A stretch of DNA of 64,000 bases, from NCBI RefSeq assembly GCF_019320115.1, contig NC_089589.1, forward strand, positions 26,450,487 to 26,514,486, in the 5' to 3' direction. Origin of the DNA: Miscanthus floridulus. Its lineage: Eukaryota > Streptophyta > Magnoliopsida > Poales > Poaceae. Shown piece by piece: positions 42,540 to 56,239 of this stretch. The notes under the pieces were generated by a model. That model saw only the letters and a list, made by a program, of their open reading frames with translations. It did not search any database and had not been told where the DNA came from. Each line of letters begins with the position of its first letter. Position 1 is the first letter of the stretch. Position numbers and translations under genes: made by a program.

Positions 42540-45500
42540 GCGTTGTCCCCTCTCATGTCTGAATTCATGGGGATGGCGAGCTATGCTCCCGCCTCTTTCC
42601 ATGAGCTCCTAGATGATGACGTTGAGAGCGACGGCTCCAGCATCAGCGATGTCGTGGCACCCAGTCACCCTCTGTCCCAGGAGTGCGCTATGGCGGACGC
42701 TCCGGGATAGCCGCCGGTGGTGGCAGAGTCTCTACAGACACACACCCCTTTGGACCCTTGCGAGGAGGCCCTCGCATGTGCGTAGGAGCACGGCGAGGAG
42801 CTACGACAAAGGTGGTAGAACTAGCCGCCACCTACGCCATCGTGCTCGGCGCCGTATGCTACGCCCCATGCGCACAACCTGGCGAGCAGCCCCCGGGGTC
42901 ACGCCCGCTAGGTCCACCGCAACATCATCGACAGGGGGAACAATCCCCCATAGTTTGCTTGGGCTAGCCAGAACATTGCCGTGGCGGTGATGCTTCTACG
43001 TGGCCTTCCCGAGCCAAACGAACCCTAGGAACAGGCGATCCACCAGAACCTCCGGGCACTGGTGGAAACTGCCGCCATTCAATAGGAAGAGAGCTCCACA
43101 TCATAACACTGACTTGCGGCCTCTCTCCCCACTAGGGGAGTGGGGATGCACCAGACAAATCATTCCATCCGCTCACCGCTACAGCCACCAGGAGCAGGAT
43201 AGGAGGGCACAGCTACGCCACAGCCTAACCTAGCGCTCGCTCCACACTGACCCCTGTGTGCGAATGCCTTGAGCTGAACCAAGACACTCGTAGCATCATT
43301 AGCAACCGACGTTGGGCTCGGCATGATGATGACGTCCATCGGGCGACGGTGAGAGCAGGCGGCTCGGATCCCGACTAGACCATCGAGGGGACCGGTGAAA
43401 TGCACCCCAGGTATGGTCACCGGTCAGACGGCCGAAGTCCTAGCCTGGATGGCCCGGGACCACAGGCCTTTGGCCGATGCATCTACAGAGCGCTGTTCCC
43501 ACAACGCTTCCGATTGCCCACCAACATAGCCAAATACACCAGGGAGACGAACCCCGGTATATGGCTCGAAGACTTTTGGCTCACCTGCCGAGCCAGTGGA
43601 GTGGATGATGACTACTTCATCATTCAATACCTCCCCATCTGTGTGGGAGAACATGTTCAAGCATGGCTTGAAGTCCTCCCGCACAACAGCATTCGTGACT
43701 AGGCGAACCTCAAGAGGGTCTTCGTCGGGAACTTCTAGAGGACGTATGTCCACCCTAGGAACTCCTAGGACCTCAAGAGTTGCCAATAGGAGCCCAACAA
43801 GTCCCTATGGGATTACATCCGTAGGTTCTCAAAGCGATGCAACTCCCTTCCTGATGTCGTCGGCATAGACATCATCAGTGCATTCCTCTCTAGGACAACC
43901 TGCGAGTCCCTGATCCACAAGCTTGGCTATCTAAAGCCCTAGACCACCCGCGACCTGCTCGACGTCGCCATGAACCACGCCTCCGGCAAGGAGGTGGTTG
44001 GAGCGGTCTTCAATGGAGGCTAGGACAAGGGTAAGGCCAAGCGTGAGGAACAAGACAAGGGCCCCTCCATGTAGAGGGGCAAGAAGAATAAGAAGGATCG
44101 ATGCTGACTGGCCAACTCAGCATTGGTCGCCGCAGCTGATCGCGCGGGCAAGCAACCCCAGTAGGGCCTGCCTGACCACTTCGACAAGCTCATGGATAGC
44201 CCCTGCACCAACCATGCGTACCCCATCAAGCACCTCTACAAGGACTATGAGCTCCTCTAGCGCTTCCTAGGATAGACCGGTGGGCCAAAAGAAGGAAAGG
44301 GTAAGGAAGTAGCAGCCAAGAAAGGAGGTGAGGCGGGCAAGGACAGGGATGGCTTTCCTAACCTTGAGGAAAGCATCATGATCTTTGGGGGATCTGATGT
44401 CATCTACTCCAAGCGCTAGCACAAAGTGCGCTATAGAGAAGCATGTGTCGCCGAGACAGCCGTCCCCTTTTTCTTTCGCTGGTCGGAATCTCCAATCACC
44501 TTTGATCAGAGGGACCATCCATCCCACGTCGCCAGACCGAGACGCTACCCGCTCATCGTCGACCCCATTGTCCACAAGAAGCACCTCACCAAGGTGCTGA
44601 TGGATGGGGGTAGTGGCCTCAACATCCTCTACATCGACACCCTCGATGCCATGCACATCCCCTAGTCGGAGCTCCGCTCAGTGAGCTCTCCCTTCCATGA
44701 TGTGATCCCGAGGACACATGCGTACCCGCTTGGGCAGATCGACCTGCCCATCACGTTTGGTGATCGAGCCAACTTCCACTCGGAGGTGCTTACCTTCAAG
44801 GTGGTGGACTTCCCGGGGTCTTACCATGCCATCTTGGGGCGGCCATGCTACGCTAAGTTCATGGCGGTTCCTAACTACACCTACCTAAAGTTGAAGATGC
44901 CAAGATCGAACAACATCATCACTGTGGGTAGCACCTTCTCGCACGCCTTCACGTGTGACCGCGAGCATTTCAAGCTCACCACTGCCGTCATCAACTCATC
45001 TGAGCTCCCACAGCTTGGAGAGTTGTTGACCCCAGTAGTCTCGGACTGCAACAAGCCAACCTCCTCGACTGCTTTCCGCCCACTCGAGGAAACTAAGGCG
45101 GTGGGGTTCGACCCCACTGACCCAACGAAGATGGTGCGGATCAGGACCCAGCTCCTAGCCAAATAGGAATGCAAGCTCGTCGACTTCCTATGTGCCAATC
45201 ACGATGTCTTCGCATGGAAACCTTCTGACATGCCGGGCATACCACAGGACATCGCTAAGCACGCACTATGCCTCATCCCAGGCTTGAAGCCCGCCAAGAA
45301 GCGCCTGTGTTGCTTCGACGACAAGAGGTGTAGGGCGATAGGCAAAGAGATCGCCAAACTCCTAGCGGCCGGATTCATCTGAGAGGTACACCACTCCAAC
45401 TGGCTTGCTAATCCTCTTCTTGTTAAAAAGAAGACCGGGAAATGGAGAATGTGCATTGATTATACTGGTCTCAACAAAGCGTGTCTGAAGGATCACTTTC

Positions 45501-48398
45501 CTTTGCCGTGCATAGACCAGATAGTCGACTCCACCTCGGGATGTGATATCCTCTCCTTTTTGGATGCCTACTCAGTCTATCACCAGATTGCAATGAAAGA
45601 ATCTGATCAACTTGCAACCTCGTTCATCACCCTATATGATTCATACTGCTACGTAACCATGCCTTTTGGCCTAAAGAACGCTGGCACCACCTATCAATGG
45701 TGCATGCAGCAATGCTTTGCCAATCAAATCAACCTACTCGACCACCCTAATCAAGTCAATCGGCCAAAACCAACAATCGCCGTCTATGTTGATGACATAG
45801 TGGTCAAAACGGCTCAAGCTTGTGACCTAATCACGAACTTGGCCGCTACATTCATGAAACCTCCGAAGGTTCAACATCAAATTGAATCCTGAAAAATGTG
45901 TTTTTGGGGTTCCAAAGGGGAAGCTGCTTGGATATATCATGTCTGAACGCGGCATCGAGGCCAACCCTGAAAAAATCACGACCATCTCCAACATGGGCCC
46001 TATACGCAACGTCAAAGGCATACAAAGGCTCACTGGCTATTTGGCCGCCCTAAGCCAATTCATCTCCTGGCTCGATGAATGAAGGATGCCTCTCTACAAG
46101 CTTCTCAAAAGGATGAACACATTCGCCTGGACTGAGGAAGCACAACAAGCTTTGGAAAGCCTCAAAATATCACTAACATCAGCCCCAATCCTCATTGCTC
46201 CCGAATGGGGAGAACCCCTCCTCCTCTATGTCATGGCAAGCAACCACATGGTAAGCGCAGCCCTAGTCGTCGAAAGGGAGGAGCCGGGACACCACCTTAA
46301 GGTCCAGCGACCCATATACTTCATCGGGGAGGTACTCACCGACCCCAAGGTCCAGTACCCCCAGGTGTAAAAACTCCTATACGCCATGCTGATGGTGACC
46401 CAGAAGCTCTTGCACTACTTCACCGACCACGAAGTCATGGTCATCACTTCATACCCGCTCAGAGACATCGTCCGCAATCGCGATGCCACGGGACAGATCT
46501 CCAAGTGGGCACTCGAACTCATGGGCCATGACATCAGGTATATCCCCTGTACCGCTATTAAGTCTCATGCTCTCATGGATTTTGTCACCGAATGGATAGA
46601 GGTCCAGGTACCGACCCTAGACGTCACCCACGAGTACTAGATGATGTACTTCGACGGGTCCATAATGGCGCCCGGCTCGGGGGCTGGAGTGGTTCTAATC
46701 TCCTCAAACAGGAGTAGGCTCTGCTACGCCATCTGCCTCCATTTTTCAGCCTCAAACAACACCGTAGAATACGAGACCCTCATCAATGGACCGCGCATCG
46801 CCATTGAGCTCGGCACTACACGACTCTACGTTCGCGGCGACTCGGAGTTGGTCGTTGACCAAGTCATGAAGGAGTCTTGCTGCAAAAGCCTCCTCATGGC
46901 AGCATACTTCCAGGAGGTGCGCAAGCTTGAGGACAAATTTCAAGGGATCGAGCAACATCATGTCCCCCAAAAGGACAATGACGCCACCAATTTTCTTGTG
47001 AAATTGGCTACCATGCGAATTCCGTCTCTAGATGAGGTCTTCGTTAATGACCTCCATGAGCCATCTGCCCACATCCTGGAAGGACCAATCTAGATGCACC
47101 CTGATGTCGACCCGGCGCTCAAGGGCTCTGACCCTAGTGTCTCCGTGATGACGATGCCCGCCGACGTCGCCATGGTGACACTCGATCAAGCCAACTGGCG
47201 AGCACCGCTGCTCGCCTACCTCCTCGAGGAGGTTATCCCACCTAAGAGGATCGAGGCGTGATGAATCGCTCGACATGCCAAGACGTTCATCGCAATCGGT
47301 AATGAGCTCTACAAATGAAGTCCATCGGGAGTACTTATGAAGTGCGTCCCTACCGACCAAGGGAAACAGCTCCTCCTTGAGGTCCATACCGGAATCTATG
47401 GACATCACGCAGCCCCAAGGTCGCTGGTCGAAAAAGCCTTTCACTAAGGTTTTTACTGGCCCACCATACTACGAGATGCAGAGGAGGTCATCCATAGGTG
47501 TGAAGGATGCCAGTTCTATGCTCGGCAAACCCATTTGCCGATGTAGGAGCTCCAAACCATCCCCATCACCTGGCCGTTCATGATCTGGGGCCTCGACATG
47601 GTAGGACCCCTCAAAAAGGGCCTAGGTGGCTTTACTCACCTGCTCATGGCGGTCGACAAATTCACCATGTGGATAGAGGCCAAGCCCATCACCAACATCC
47701 ATTCAGAAGAGGCAGTCAAATTCTTCCTCGATATCATCTACCGGTTTGGTGTTCCTAACTGTATCATCACTAACCATGGAACTAAATTCACCGTGAAGAA
47801 ATTCCTAGACTTTAGTGATGAATACGGCATCAGGATCAGCTAGGCCTCGGTCGGACATCCACGTACTAACGGTCAAGTCAAGCGTGCCAATGGCATGGTC
47901 CTCTAAGGACTTAAGCCACGCATCTTCGATCGACTCAACAAGTACGCCAGGCGATGGGTTGTAGAGGTCCCAGTGACCCTCTGGAGCCTGAGAATGACCC
48001 CGAACTGATCCATATGGTTCATACCCTTCTTCCTGGCCTACGGAGCTAATGCAGTGCTGCCCTCAGACATCGACCATGGTGCCCCAAGAGTAAAGGCCTT
48101 CGACCATGACCAAGCCACAGTGGCTCAACAAGACGCATTTGACCTGCTCGAGGAGGCCCATGAGACAACCATCATCTACTCTGCTCACTACTAGCAAATG
48201 CCCCACAGGTACCATGAGAGGAAAATCAGAGGAAGGATCCTTAAGGTCGGTGATCTTGTGCTTCGAAGGACCCAATCGACCAAGGAGAAGCACAAACTCT
48301 CTCTACCTTGGGAAGGACCCTATACGGTGACCAAAGTTATCCGACTAGGTGCCTACCGACTGAAGGACAACAACGGCGATGTTCTCACCAACACTTGA
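42540..48398 (+). pseudogene. gag-pol of the Tat-type Gypsy element, multiply disrupted
   Basis: Gag is visible at about 43380-43800 (ETNPGIWLEDFWL, YLPICVGEHVQAWLEVLP). The aspartic protease is near 44600 (VLMDGGSGLNIL) with flanking sequence to 45166. RT spans 45400-46080 with YVDD at about 45787. RNase H follows to about 46640, then an archaeal-type RNase H at 46641-47090 (YFDGSIMAPGSGAGVVL). Integrase is at 47440-48000 (MWIEAKPITNIHSEEAVKFF), and a C-terminal segment ends at 48398. At least 15 in-frame stops lie between 43700 and 45382 alone. One extra A at about 45856 shifts the RT frame. It cannot encode a working polyprotein. Confidence 0.85.
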
Positions 48399-48769
48399 AA
48401 CATCGAACAGTTACGTCGTTTTTTCCCTTAAAAATTCGGTCTTACTGTTTTTTCTTTCATTCAACGTTCACTCCTACAAAGCGCCCTGGCCCGAACACTT
48501 TCAGCTCGGGTCGCTCGAGGGCTCCACGGGGGTGCGATACCACCTCTCTTTTTACTATTATATGGTAAATACTTTTCACTCGAACGAAAGGGTAGTCCGT
48601 TCCTTTAATTAGCTTACGTAACTTTGCTTTTAACATTCTGACCGATCGCACCCCGCCACTACCTATGGTTACGCACAGCTGAGCCTTGTGGGCCATGCCC
48701 GGGCTCTTAAGGTTGCAGCCTATGGGACGAACGGGCAGGTGCGAAAAAGAAAGAATAAAAAACAAAGCT

Positions 48770-51370
48770 ATGCTAGGGTAAAAATAAGGAAAGGATAAAC
48801 TTCCTTGTTGTATTCATGGACACACAAAAACATTCACACAGGGGCTTCCCCACAAACTTTTGCTTTACATATGCTAAGTACTTCTACTGTAATTTCTACT
48901 ATGGTTGTCCGGCGACATTGGCTGACTGCGCGACCGACGAGGGTAGGGGCTGCGCATCCTCCAGCTAGGCGACATTTGGCTTGGTTGGAGGCGGGGCAAT
49001 GTTCGCTTCTAACCCAGGCTCCACTCCATCTGCTGGCTGGGTGACATCCTCCTAGCGCACGCCTTCAGCTTCCTTCACGCAACGAGCATCCATCACCCAC
49101 TGTGCAGAGACTTGCTCGGCCACCAACTATGCGTGTCGCAACAAGCTCTACCCGAGTGCATGGATGTCCTCCGTGCTCCAGCCGTTGGCATACCCACTGT
49201 AGATGGTGGTGAAGTCTAGGTCCAGGTGGTGCGTCACCACCAAGGTCAGCACCCTTGATGTCCCGTAGAACATCCCATCGGAGATGAGGGCCCGAACCTC
49301 ATCCGGAACCTTCGCCAGCCGGATGGCGGGCATCCTGGTACTTGGCACCGGCCCAAAGACTTCTGAGACGATGACCTGGGTGACGTTGCAGATCTGGTCA
49401 AGCTCCCACTTAAGAGCACATCGCTCCTCTAGGGACCTAGCCAGTGCCTCCGCATTCCAACCAATTGTCGCCCTGGCCATCTCGAGGTCCTTCTCTAGCA
49501 ACCCAACCTTTCCACCCAGCTCTGGAAGAACGATGACAAGCTTAGAAGCAAGATAAAGGAAGAAACCAAGACATGAAAAGTGGAATAGGAACATACCAAG
49601 GTGGGTGTTCTCGAGGATGGGAAGTTCCTCCTACCGAGTCACCTGCTTGGGCAGCCGAGCGTTCGCCTCCTCCATCCCGAGCACCTGGCCCCAGAGCACG
49701 AGGACTTCCTAGTTGACCTCCGACCAGGCCTTTCGCTCTGACTCTAGGGCCTCTAGGGAACTCTGGAGCACCGCCTTGGTCTCCACCAGGGACTTCTATA
49801 GCGCTGCCTCGGCCTCCGCCTGGTGGACCTTTGCCGTGTCAAGCCCCCGCTCAGCGGTGGTCACCCACTCTACTGTGAGCACTTCTGCCGGCCTCGCCTC
49901 GGTTGCCTCCACCGCCTAGTCATGGGACTCATGGCGGGTGGACTCCAGCTTGCGCTTGAGCTCAACAACCTGTCACAACATCATGGCCTCCCGGGCGTGC
50001 TTCATCCGGAGGAAATAGGACTTGCGGCCTAACATCTCCTCCAGACCCTGCAAAACGAGAAGCAAGCATGCTAAGGCAACCAACAAAAGACCAAGGAGTC
50101 AAGGATGAACGTAGAAAGCTTACCTTGGTGACCCGGGGTAAGTCAACCATGACCACCTACTAGATGACCTTGACCTGCTCTAGGGCCTCCGCCAGCTTCA
50201 ACCTGGTTTGGGCAAGATTAGACTCCATCGCGAGTCCTCTCCCCCAAGCACATCCTAGAGCTGATCCTCCTGCTCATCCTGAAGAATGAACCAAAACTTT
50301 CTCGGGTCCTTGGGGCAGGGCCACACCAGGTCGGTCGCCCCTAGCCCACTAGAAGGCCCAGCCGACGACTAGACCACCGCCAGCTCCTCCGACAGCGCCG
50401 GTAGCTCCACCATGTCACCTGCTTCACCGTCGGAGGAGACCTCCACTATATCGATGGCATGGCTCGCCAGCGGACTTTCCGCCTCTGGCCTGGCCATGTC
50501 TCCCCTTGACACCTCAAGCTCCGACCGAGAGGGTTAGCCGTGTGGTCTTCCACCCGGTGAGGCAGGGTGCCCAGTCTCTCTCCCCTCTTCCGCCATAGCC
50601 AGTGTGGGAGGGATCACGAGGGTCACCTCTAATGTAGCCTCCGCCACCGCCGGGATCACCACCATCACCTCCGTCGTTGCCGCCGTACTTGCGACCAGCT
50701 GTGAAGGCACCACTCCTAGAGGGGAAGGATGCACCGCCACCGACCTGCTCTCCCTGCCACTCATCGTGGCTCAGTGTAGGCTAGGTGTCCACTCCACCTA
50801 GACGAGAGCCGAGGCAATGCTCAACCCCATCAGCATCTGGACCCTGTCAAAAGGAACAGGTCAGTCTCTCGAAAAACTCAAACTATGAGATCAAAAACAG
50901 AGAATGCATACTTGGCCATAAGTGGTAGGGCTCTAAAGCCCCGACCCATTGAACAAGGGCCGCTCATGGGTTGTGACCCATGCCCCCTCACTTCGACCGA
51001 GGGGGGAGTCGACCCGGCCGGCTCCAGATCAGCCCATGAGTCACCGCGACCGCCGGCTCGAGGCGCATCGACCGGGGCAGCTGGTAGGGCATCCCCCTGT
51101 GGTGGGTCGCACGCCGACATCAGCCTTGATGATGCGCGGGTGCAAGCCCGCTCCTTCGAAAGGTGCGGTGACCATGTCCGCTTTGCCTCCCGCTCGCCGA
51201 CGGCGTCTGAGCTCGCGGCGTGCTTCCTTGGCGTGGGAACATCGCCATGCCTCTCTGCGTCCCGCCCACCACTGGCAGATGTGGCCACAGGCTCATGACA
51301 AATCACTGAAGTCATGACCTCCCGACCTCCCTCCTCCTTGGAGATCACGTCGTCACCCATCTCCATTGGA
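48770..51370 (-). pseudogene. antisense coiled-coil coding region of the Tat-type element
   Basis: On the strand opposite pol, fragments read as one kind of protein: a Pro/Ala/Ser-rich N-terminal part (51366-50534), then Glu/Ala/Lys-rich coiled coil (about 50040-49600; ALESERKAWSEVN, AEAEAAL) and a C-terminal piece at 49594-49148 (LEKDLEMARATIGWNAEALA, DLDFTTIYSGYANGWSTED). Stops (TGA, TAG) interrupt it. Tat elements of grasses are known to carry such extra antisense genes between pol and the 3' LTR; function unknown. Confidence 0.6.
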
Positions 51371-51398
51371 TCCGCCGACTCAAGCTCTACCTCGATGC

Positions 51399-54300
51399 TG
51401 TCGCAGAATCGACCAATTTATAAGAGTACAAGTACAATGATAGCCTGTAAGCGGTCGCACTGTCATACTTGATCCCATATAAACCCGGTAGTCCGTCGAG
51501 TACCACGATAGGTCTTGATAAACGATTTCCAACAACCAAGATCATACATGATTCAACATACATGTCACATATTACATAAGGTTCACAGATACATCTTCAT
51601 CATCAGAGTATGAAACAAAGTTATTACAAACCAAATTTTATAGATAAAAGCGGAAGCAAATTAAGTTTGAAAGTAGCATTTGCCAACATAGTTTGATACA
51701 GTGCCAACATACGATCACAGTCCACAAAAGCATGTAGAGGGATTAATAAAGAAGCCTGCCCAAGGCTTACTCCTCATCCACAGCGGGATAGAAGCAACTC
51801 TTGCAATAACCATGATAAACAGTGCCATCTGCAACAATGGGAAATAAATCCTAAGTACGAGAAGGTACTCAGCTAGACTTACCCATCATAAACTAGAAAT
51901 AAAATGACTCCAAGGATCATGCAAGGCTGTATAAGTGGATATAGCTTGACAACATTTTGCATAAAAAGTGATTAACTCAGTTATACAATTATAATTCTGT
52001 TATCAAGTTAATTATGACTATCCATCTCTAAATTAGCAACTATCTTGTGCCAAACATATGGTATAACATTTTAAGAGCATACAATAGTAACCATAGCAGG
52101 CATTGTAATTCTATGTTTATCCGAACCATCATATTCCATAGTACAGTTACTACGATGTTGGGGCTAGCCAAGTTTCTCACTATCCGGGAGAGACGGTGAT
52201 TCGAATCGATTTCAACCAGCTGGGAATTTATTCCTAACACAAACTCGGGTCTACCAGCCACGGTAGCCTTAGGTCACCTTTGGTACAACTCAAGTACACA
52301 TTTCATGGGTTTGCCCAGCGTCGCACAATCAGGGACACCAAATGCTAGGACGTTTAGGCTCAGCCTGCCCTTGGGCTCAGTCTAGCTCCTCGCACATCCT
52401 TACTACCATCCAGAGTGCGCACTCTTACAGAGCGAGGCCTGGCCTGAGTTGAGGTACTCAGCTTCACGGTCGAAATGAGTTATCCGGCCAGCTAAGTGAT
52501 AGGCATGCGTTCAATCTTGTCAGAAGTGCCAACAACGGTACGGTCCTTAATCGGCCAGACAGAATCACATGAGTCAACCCACCATAGACTCCGTCCAGCC
52601 TCGATTTTCATAATTCTATGGTTCTTTTCCACGATAGCAAATATAGCCAACCGTGCTTTGGTATCCACCTATATCTCGCAGGTGACAGGAAATCACCCGA
52701 CTTCTACCGGTCTAAGCATGGCTAAGCATATACTCGATCCTGGACCTATATAGGATTAAAAGTAGTATTTCTGGACAAGGAATTTATATGCAACAAGTGG
52801 ATCCAATCAACTCTTATAACCTAATGCATCAATCATAAGGACTTGAGTAATATTTTGTAAAATACTGGGAGACTTAGAATGCTCCGGGGCTTGCCTTTCA
52901 AAAAGGAAGTGGGGCGGTGGTCAGGGCACTCCAGAAGCTCTTCTAGGCTCTGCTCCTTGCCTTCGGGAGCTGTGGCTTGAGAAATTTCCTTCTGGTCCCC
53001 TTCCTCTCCTTTGTTGAACTCCAGCAACGTTATCTCCTCTATCGATCCTAGATGCATGAGTTTGGCATAAGATATTGTGAATGCATACATCTTGACAAGT
53101 ATAGTATAGTGATACATGATGAATGGATTCTTGTAAGCATTCTTAACAACATAATGTTAAAGTAATAACAAGTGCATCATATTTTACTGAGTATGTGCCT
53201 ATCTCTTCTTGATCATTTACTCAACTACTTCAACAATGCATTTACTATATCACAAAACAGCAGCTACTTGTTTTACTCATAACTGAAGTTCTACTTATCC
53301 AAATGTGGTGATCTTAGACTTTCTGAAAAGCTTATAAAATTATCTACAACTTTCCTTTAATACTCTCACTGTGATTCAAGAGTTATGTAGGGCAAACAAA
53401 TCATTCAATCAAATCTGTCCAGAAAATAAACCCTTCGGACAGCAAACTTGTAATAGCTAGAACTCGAAAACCCTAAGTCCTATGACTGTGAAAATTTAAC
53501 ACAAGGTAGATTAGTAAGTTATCTACAACTTTGTTATTAACAAGTTTTACAGTAGAGACCATTATCCATACGAAACTATCCACACAATCAAAACTATACA
53601 TGCAGTCTTGTATTTGAATGATAAAGCGATAATTGGTTATTTGTACACCATCAATGGCTTCTAAGCCTTACCATTAACAACAACAGTTACTATGCATCAT
53701 AAGAACCTTAGAAAACATTATGCTTAATCACAATCTAATTATTTAAATGCCTTTATTAATTTAATTAAATAATTAGGGTAAATAATAAACATATAATAAA
53801 GGTGCATCATAAATTCTCAAAAATTTACAATGGCTTACTAGTGCTACCAATAGACTACTGTAAAAGTTTCATGCCATTTTACCAAGTAAAACATCCTATG
53901 CAAAAATGACAAGGCATAAAGGCTTAAAATAGCATAAATAGGAAATCCTAGTGAAAGTGTCAAGCAACAGATTTTATATTTTTTTTAGCATCCATATGGT
54001 ACTAGGACAACCTCCAATAAATTTCATGAGTATTGGATTCATAAATAATTTATAAAAATTCCACAAGGATCACCTAATTATAAAAGGAAAATCTATAACT
54101 AAAAATTTATTCATGCACTAACTCTCAAATTTTTATCAGAGCTTATACTTGTCAAGAACAGCTCACCACATAAATTTCATAATTTTTGGAGCACAGAAAC
54201 TCTAGATATAAATTAAACAAGTTTACCTACATTTAAAAACACATTTCAAGTTTCATTTTAAATCTTCCAGAAACTCTACTACAAATGCTAATATCATATT

Positions 54301-56216
54301 TTTCATAAATACCACACTTCCTATGGAACACTACAAAATTTGGTTCACAAATTTTGGATCTCTATAGCTCAACTTATCAATTTTCAAAGTTGAACACAAA
54401 AACAGGAATAAATGAACTAGCCTACTGCACTACAGTCGCTGATAGGCGGGACCCGCTATCAGTCGACCCCACACGTCAGTGAAACAAAAACAGGGCATGG
54501 CGCTGCATCGACGCGATTCGGCCACAGCTCATCACTGGCGAGTCCTCCGGTGGAGGCAAGTGGACCTACGTGATCTATGGAGCAAACCGTGTCGGGTGAC
54601 CTAGGTGGTGGTAGTGTAGGTGTGGCGGAGCATGCTCGTCGCTGGCCATGGCGGCACGGCGGCGCTGCTCTACGGTGCGCCGGCCATCAATTACCATGGC
54701 GAAGCTAGGCGAGGCACGCAACAGCATCACGGTGACCTAGTGATGCTATTTCAACTACATAAGCCTAACAAAAAACTCTGACAAGCTCCGGCCATGGCGC
54801 GGTGGCACGGAGGTGAGAATGCGGCGGCGCGGGTCACCGTGTTCCGCGCCGGCGAGACCACTAACGGCGGTAACACCATAACATGAGCTAACACCCATCC
54901 TAACCAAGCTCGAACACTAATAACCTGAAGAAAAGCGCGTGAGAGCCGAGCGGTGATGAGTTTGCCGTGGAGGCGGCTGAGATTTACGGTGAGAGGGGAA
55001 AAGGTGAATACGCCCTCACCGAAGCTCTATTGACGTAGCCAATACGTCGAGGTGGTGGAGGTGGACGAGGCGTAGCTATGGGCAAGATGGAGACGGTGGC
55101 GGTGCGGTGGAGCGCACGCGAGGCGACGACGGAGGTGGTGCTGTGCTTGGCGGCGAGGCTATGCTACGGCGAATGGCGAAGGAGGAGGCAGAGAATTGAA
55201 AATGTGAGCGCAGGGATGGAGCAGTGAGTGTGGGGCGCGATATAGTGCTCTCTGGCCCGACATGGCCAGGCTGGGTAGGACGCCGACGACGCACGGCCTC
55301 CACCAGCTCCACACTGCGTTCATGCCCTGGCGATGGTCGGCCACCGAAGGCCGGTTCAATTCAGTCCAGTGCCCACGATGCAAGTCTGACAACGTGATTT
55401 CAAGCATCAAAATCTCCTAGCTCGTAGCTTGTAAGTGCAAACAACCTAAACATAAATTGTAGACCTATGTACTAGCTCCAATTGTTCTTAAAGGATCAAG
55501 ACACAATTAGAAATGGTTAGTGAGTAAAATCATCTCAAAGTGGAGCCTGTCAAACTGTCAGCGCAAGAAGACTTAGAAAAATTTGCTAAGTGTTTAAAAT
55601 AGGGAATTGATGATTCTTGTGAGACTAATTCAAGCATGTTAGGAGCTAAACCAGTCTATGACCCAAAAATAAAAGTTGTTCCTCTTATCAAATACTACAA
55701 CTTTGCTTTAGTGACCATCTCCATGCAAGGTCTCTATCATATGGTTCAAACTTGGTCAAACACCTTACATTCAAAAGATGACTTATACATGAACTAGGAC
55801 TTAGTTACCAATTTAGCCCTAACCATGAATACCAAAGTTGTTCATAATGATCTTCTAAACATGTTTAAGCTATTTGCAAGGTCACACAATCATTTCATGC
55901 ATTGGTTACACATAGAGCTGTCCAAGTCAACATGCATAGCATCACTTAGGTACTTGATCATACAAAATGATCTTCATGAACCATGTTCCCTTTGTCATGC
56001 TAAGTGTAGCTAATATGTTTTAGTGACTAACATCAACCATCTACATGTATTCCCTTATGATCACATGCATAATTACAAAGAAACATAAAATAACAAGCAA
56101 TGTTGCATATGTTTTAATCACATATTTCAATTGTAAAAGCTCAAATATGAATGCTTAATGCTCATGCTCATGCAATGCAAGTCAATTTATGCAAGGCTAA
56201 CACCTAGGGTGTTATA
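51399..56216 (-). repeat. 3' LTR of a Tekay/Del-type chromovirus
   Basis: In element orientation the LTR starts TATAACACCC (canonical TGTAACACCC with G to A) at 56216 and ends TGCGACA at 51399, about 4.8 kb, within the long-LTR range of Tekay/Del elements. A minus-strand TATA-like site lies near 55240 (ACTATATCGCG), ahead of a GC-rich leader, and could be the LTR promoter. No host gene is visible within. Confidence 0.75.
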
Positions 56217-56230
56217 GCCCCTCCCCCTTA
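56217..56230 (-). other. polypurine tract of the Tekay-type element
   Basis: Minus strand AAGGGGGAGGGGC immediately before the LTR start, the plus-strand DNA primer site used in reverse transcription. Confidence 0.75.
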
Positions 56231-56239
56231 TAAAAATCT

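Larger units (their letters stand above)
41526..51398 (+). mobile_element. Tat-lineage Ty3/Gypsy retrotransposon, decayed and truncated
   Basis: The LTR probably starts at TGTCGGGTTCATAAATCC (41526). Order on the plus strand: LTR, gag, protease, RT, RNase H, a second (archaeal-type) RNase H and integrase. A non-coding/antisense region of about 3 kb follows. The wording around RT (TGKWRMCIDYTGLNKACLKD) and the duplicated RNase H indicate the Tat lineage. The 3' LTR is missing because another retrotransposon begins at 51399; the rest should lie beyond the window. Confidence 0.8.

Noticed and set aside
49284..49556. Plus-strand frames over the antisense region of the Tat element
   Set aside because: Shadows of the minus-strand coiled-coil sequence.
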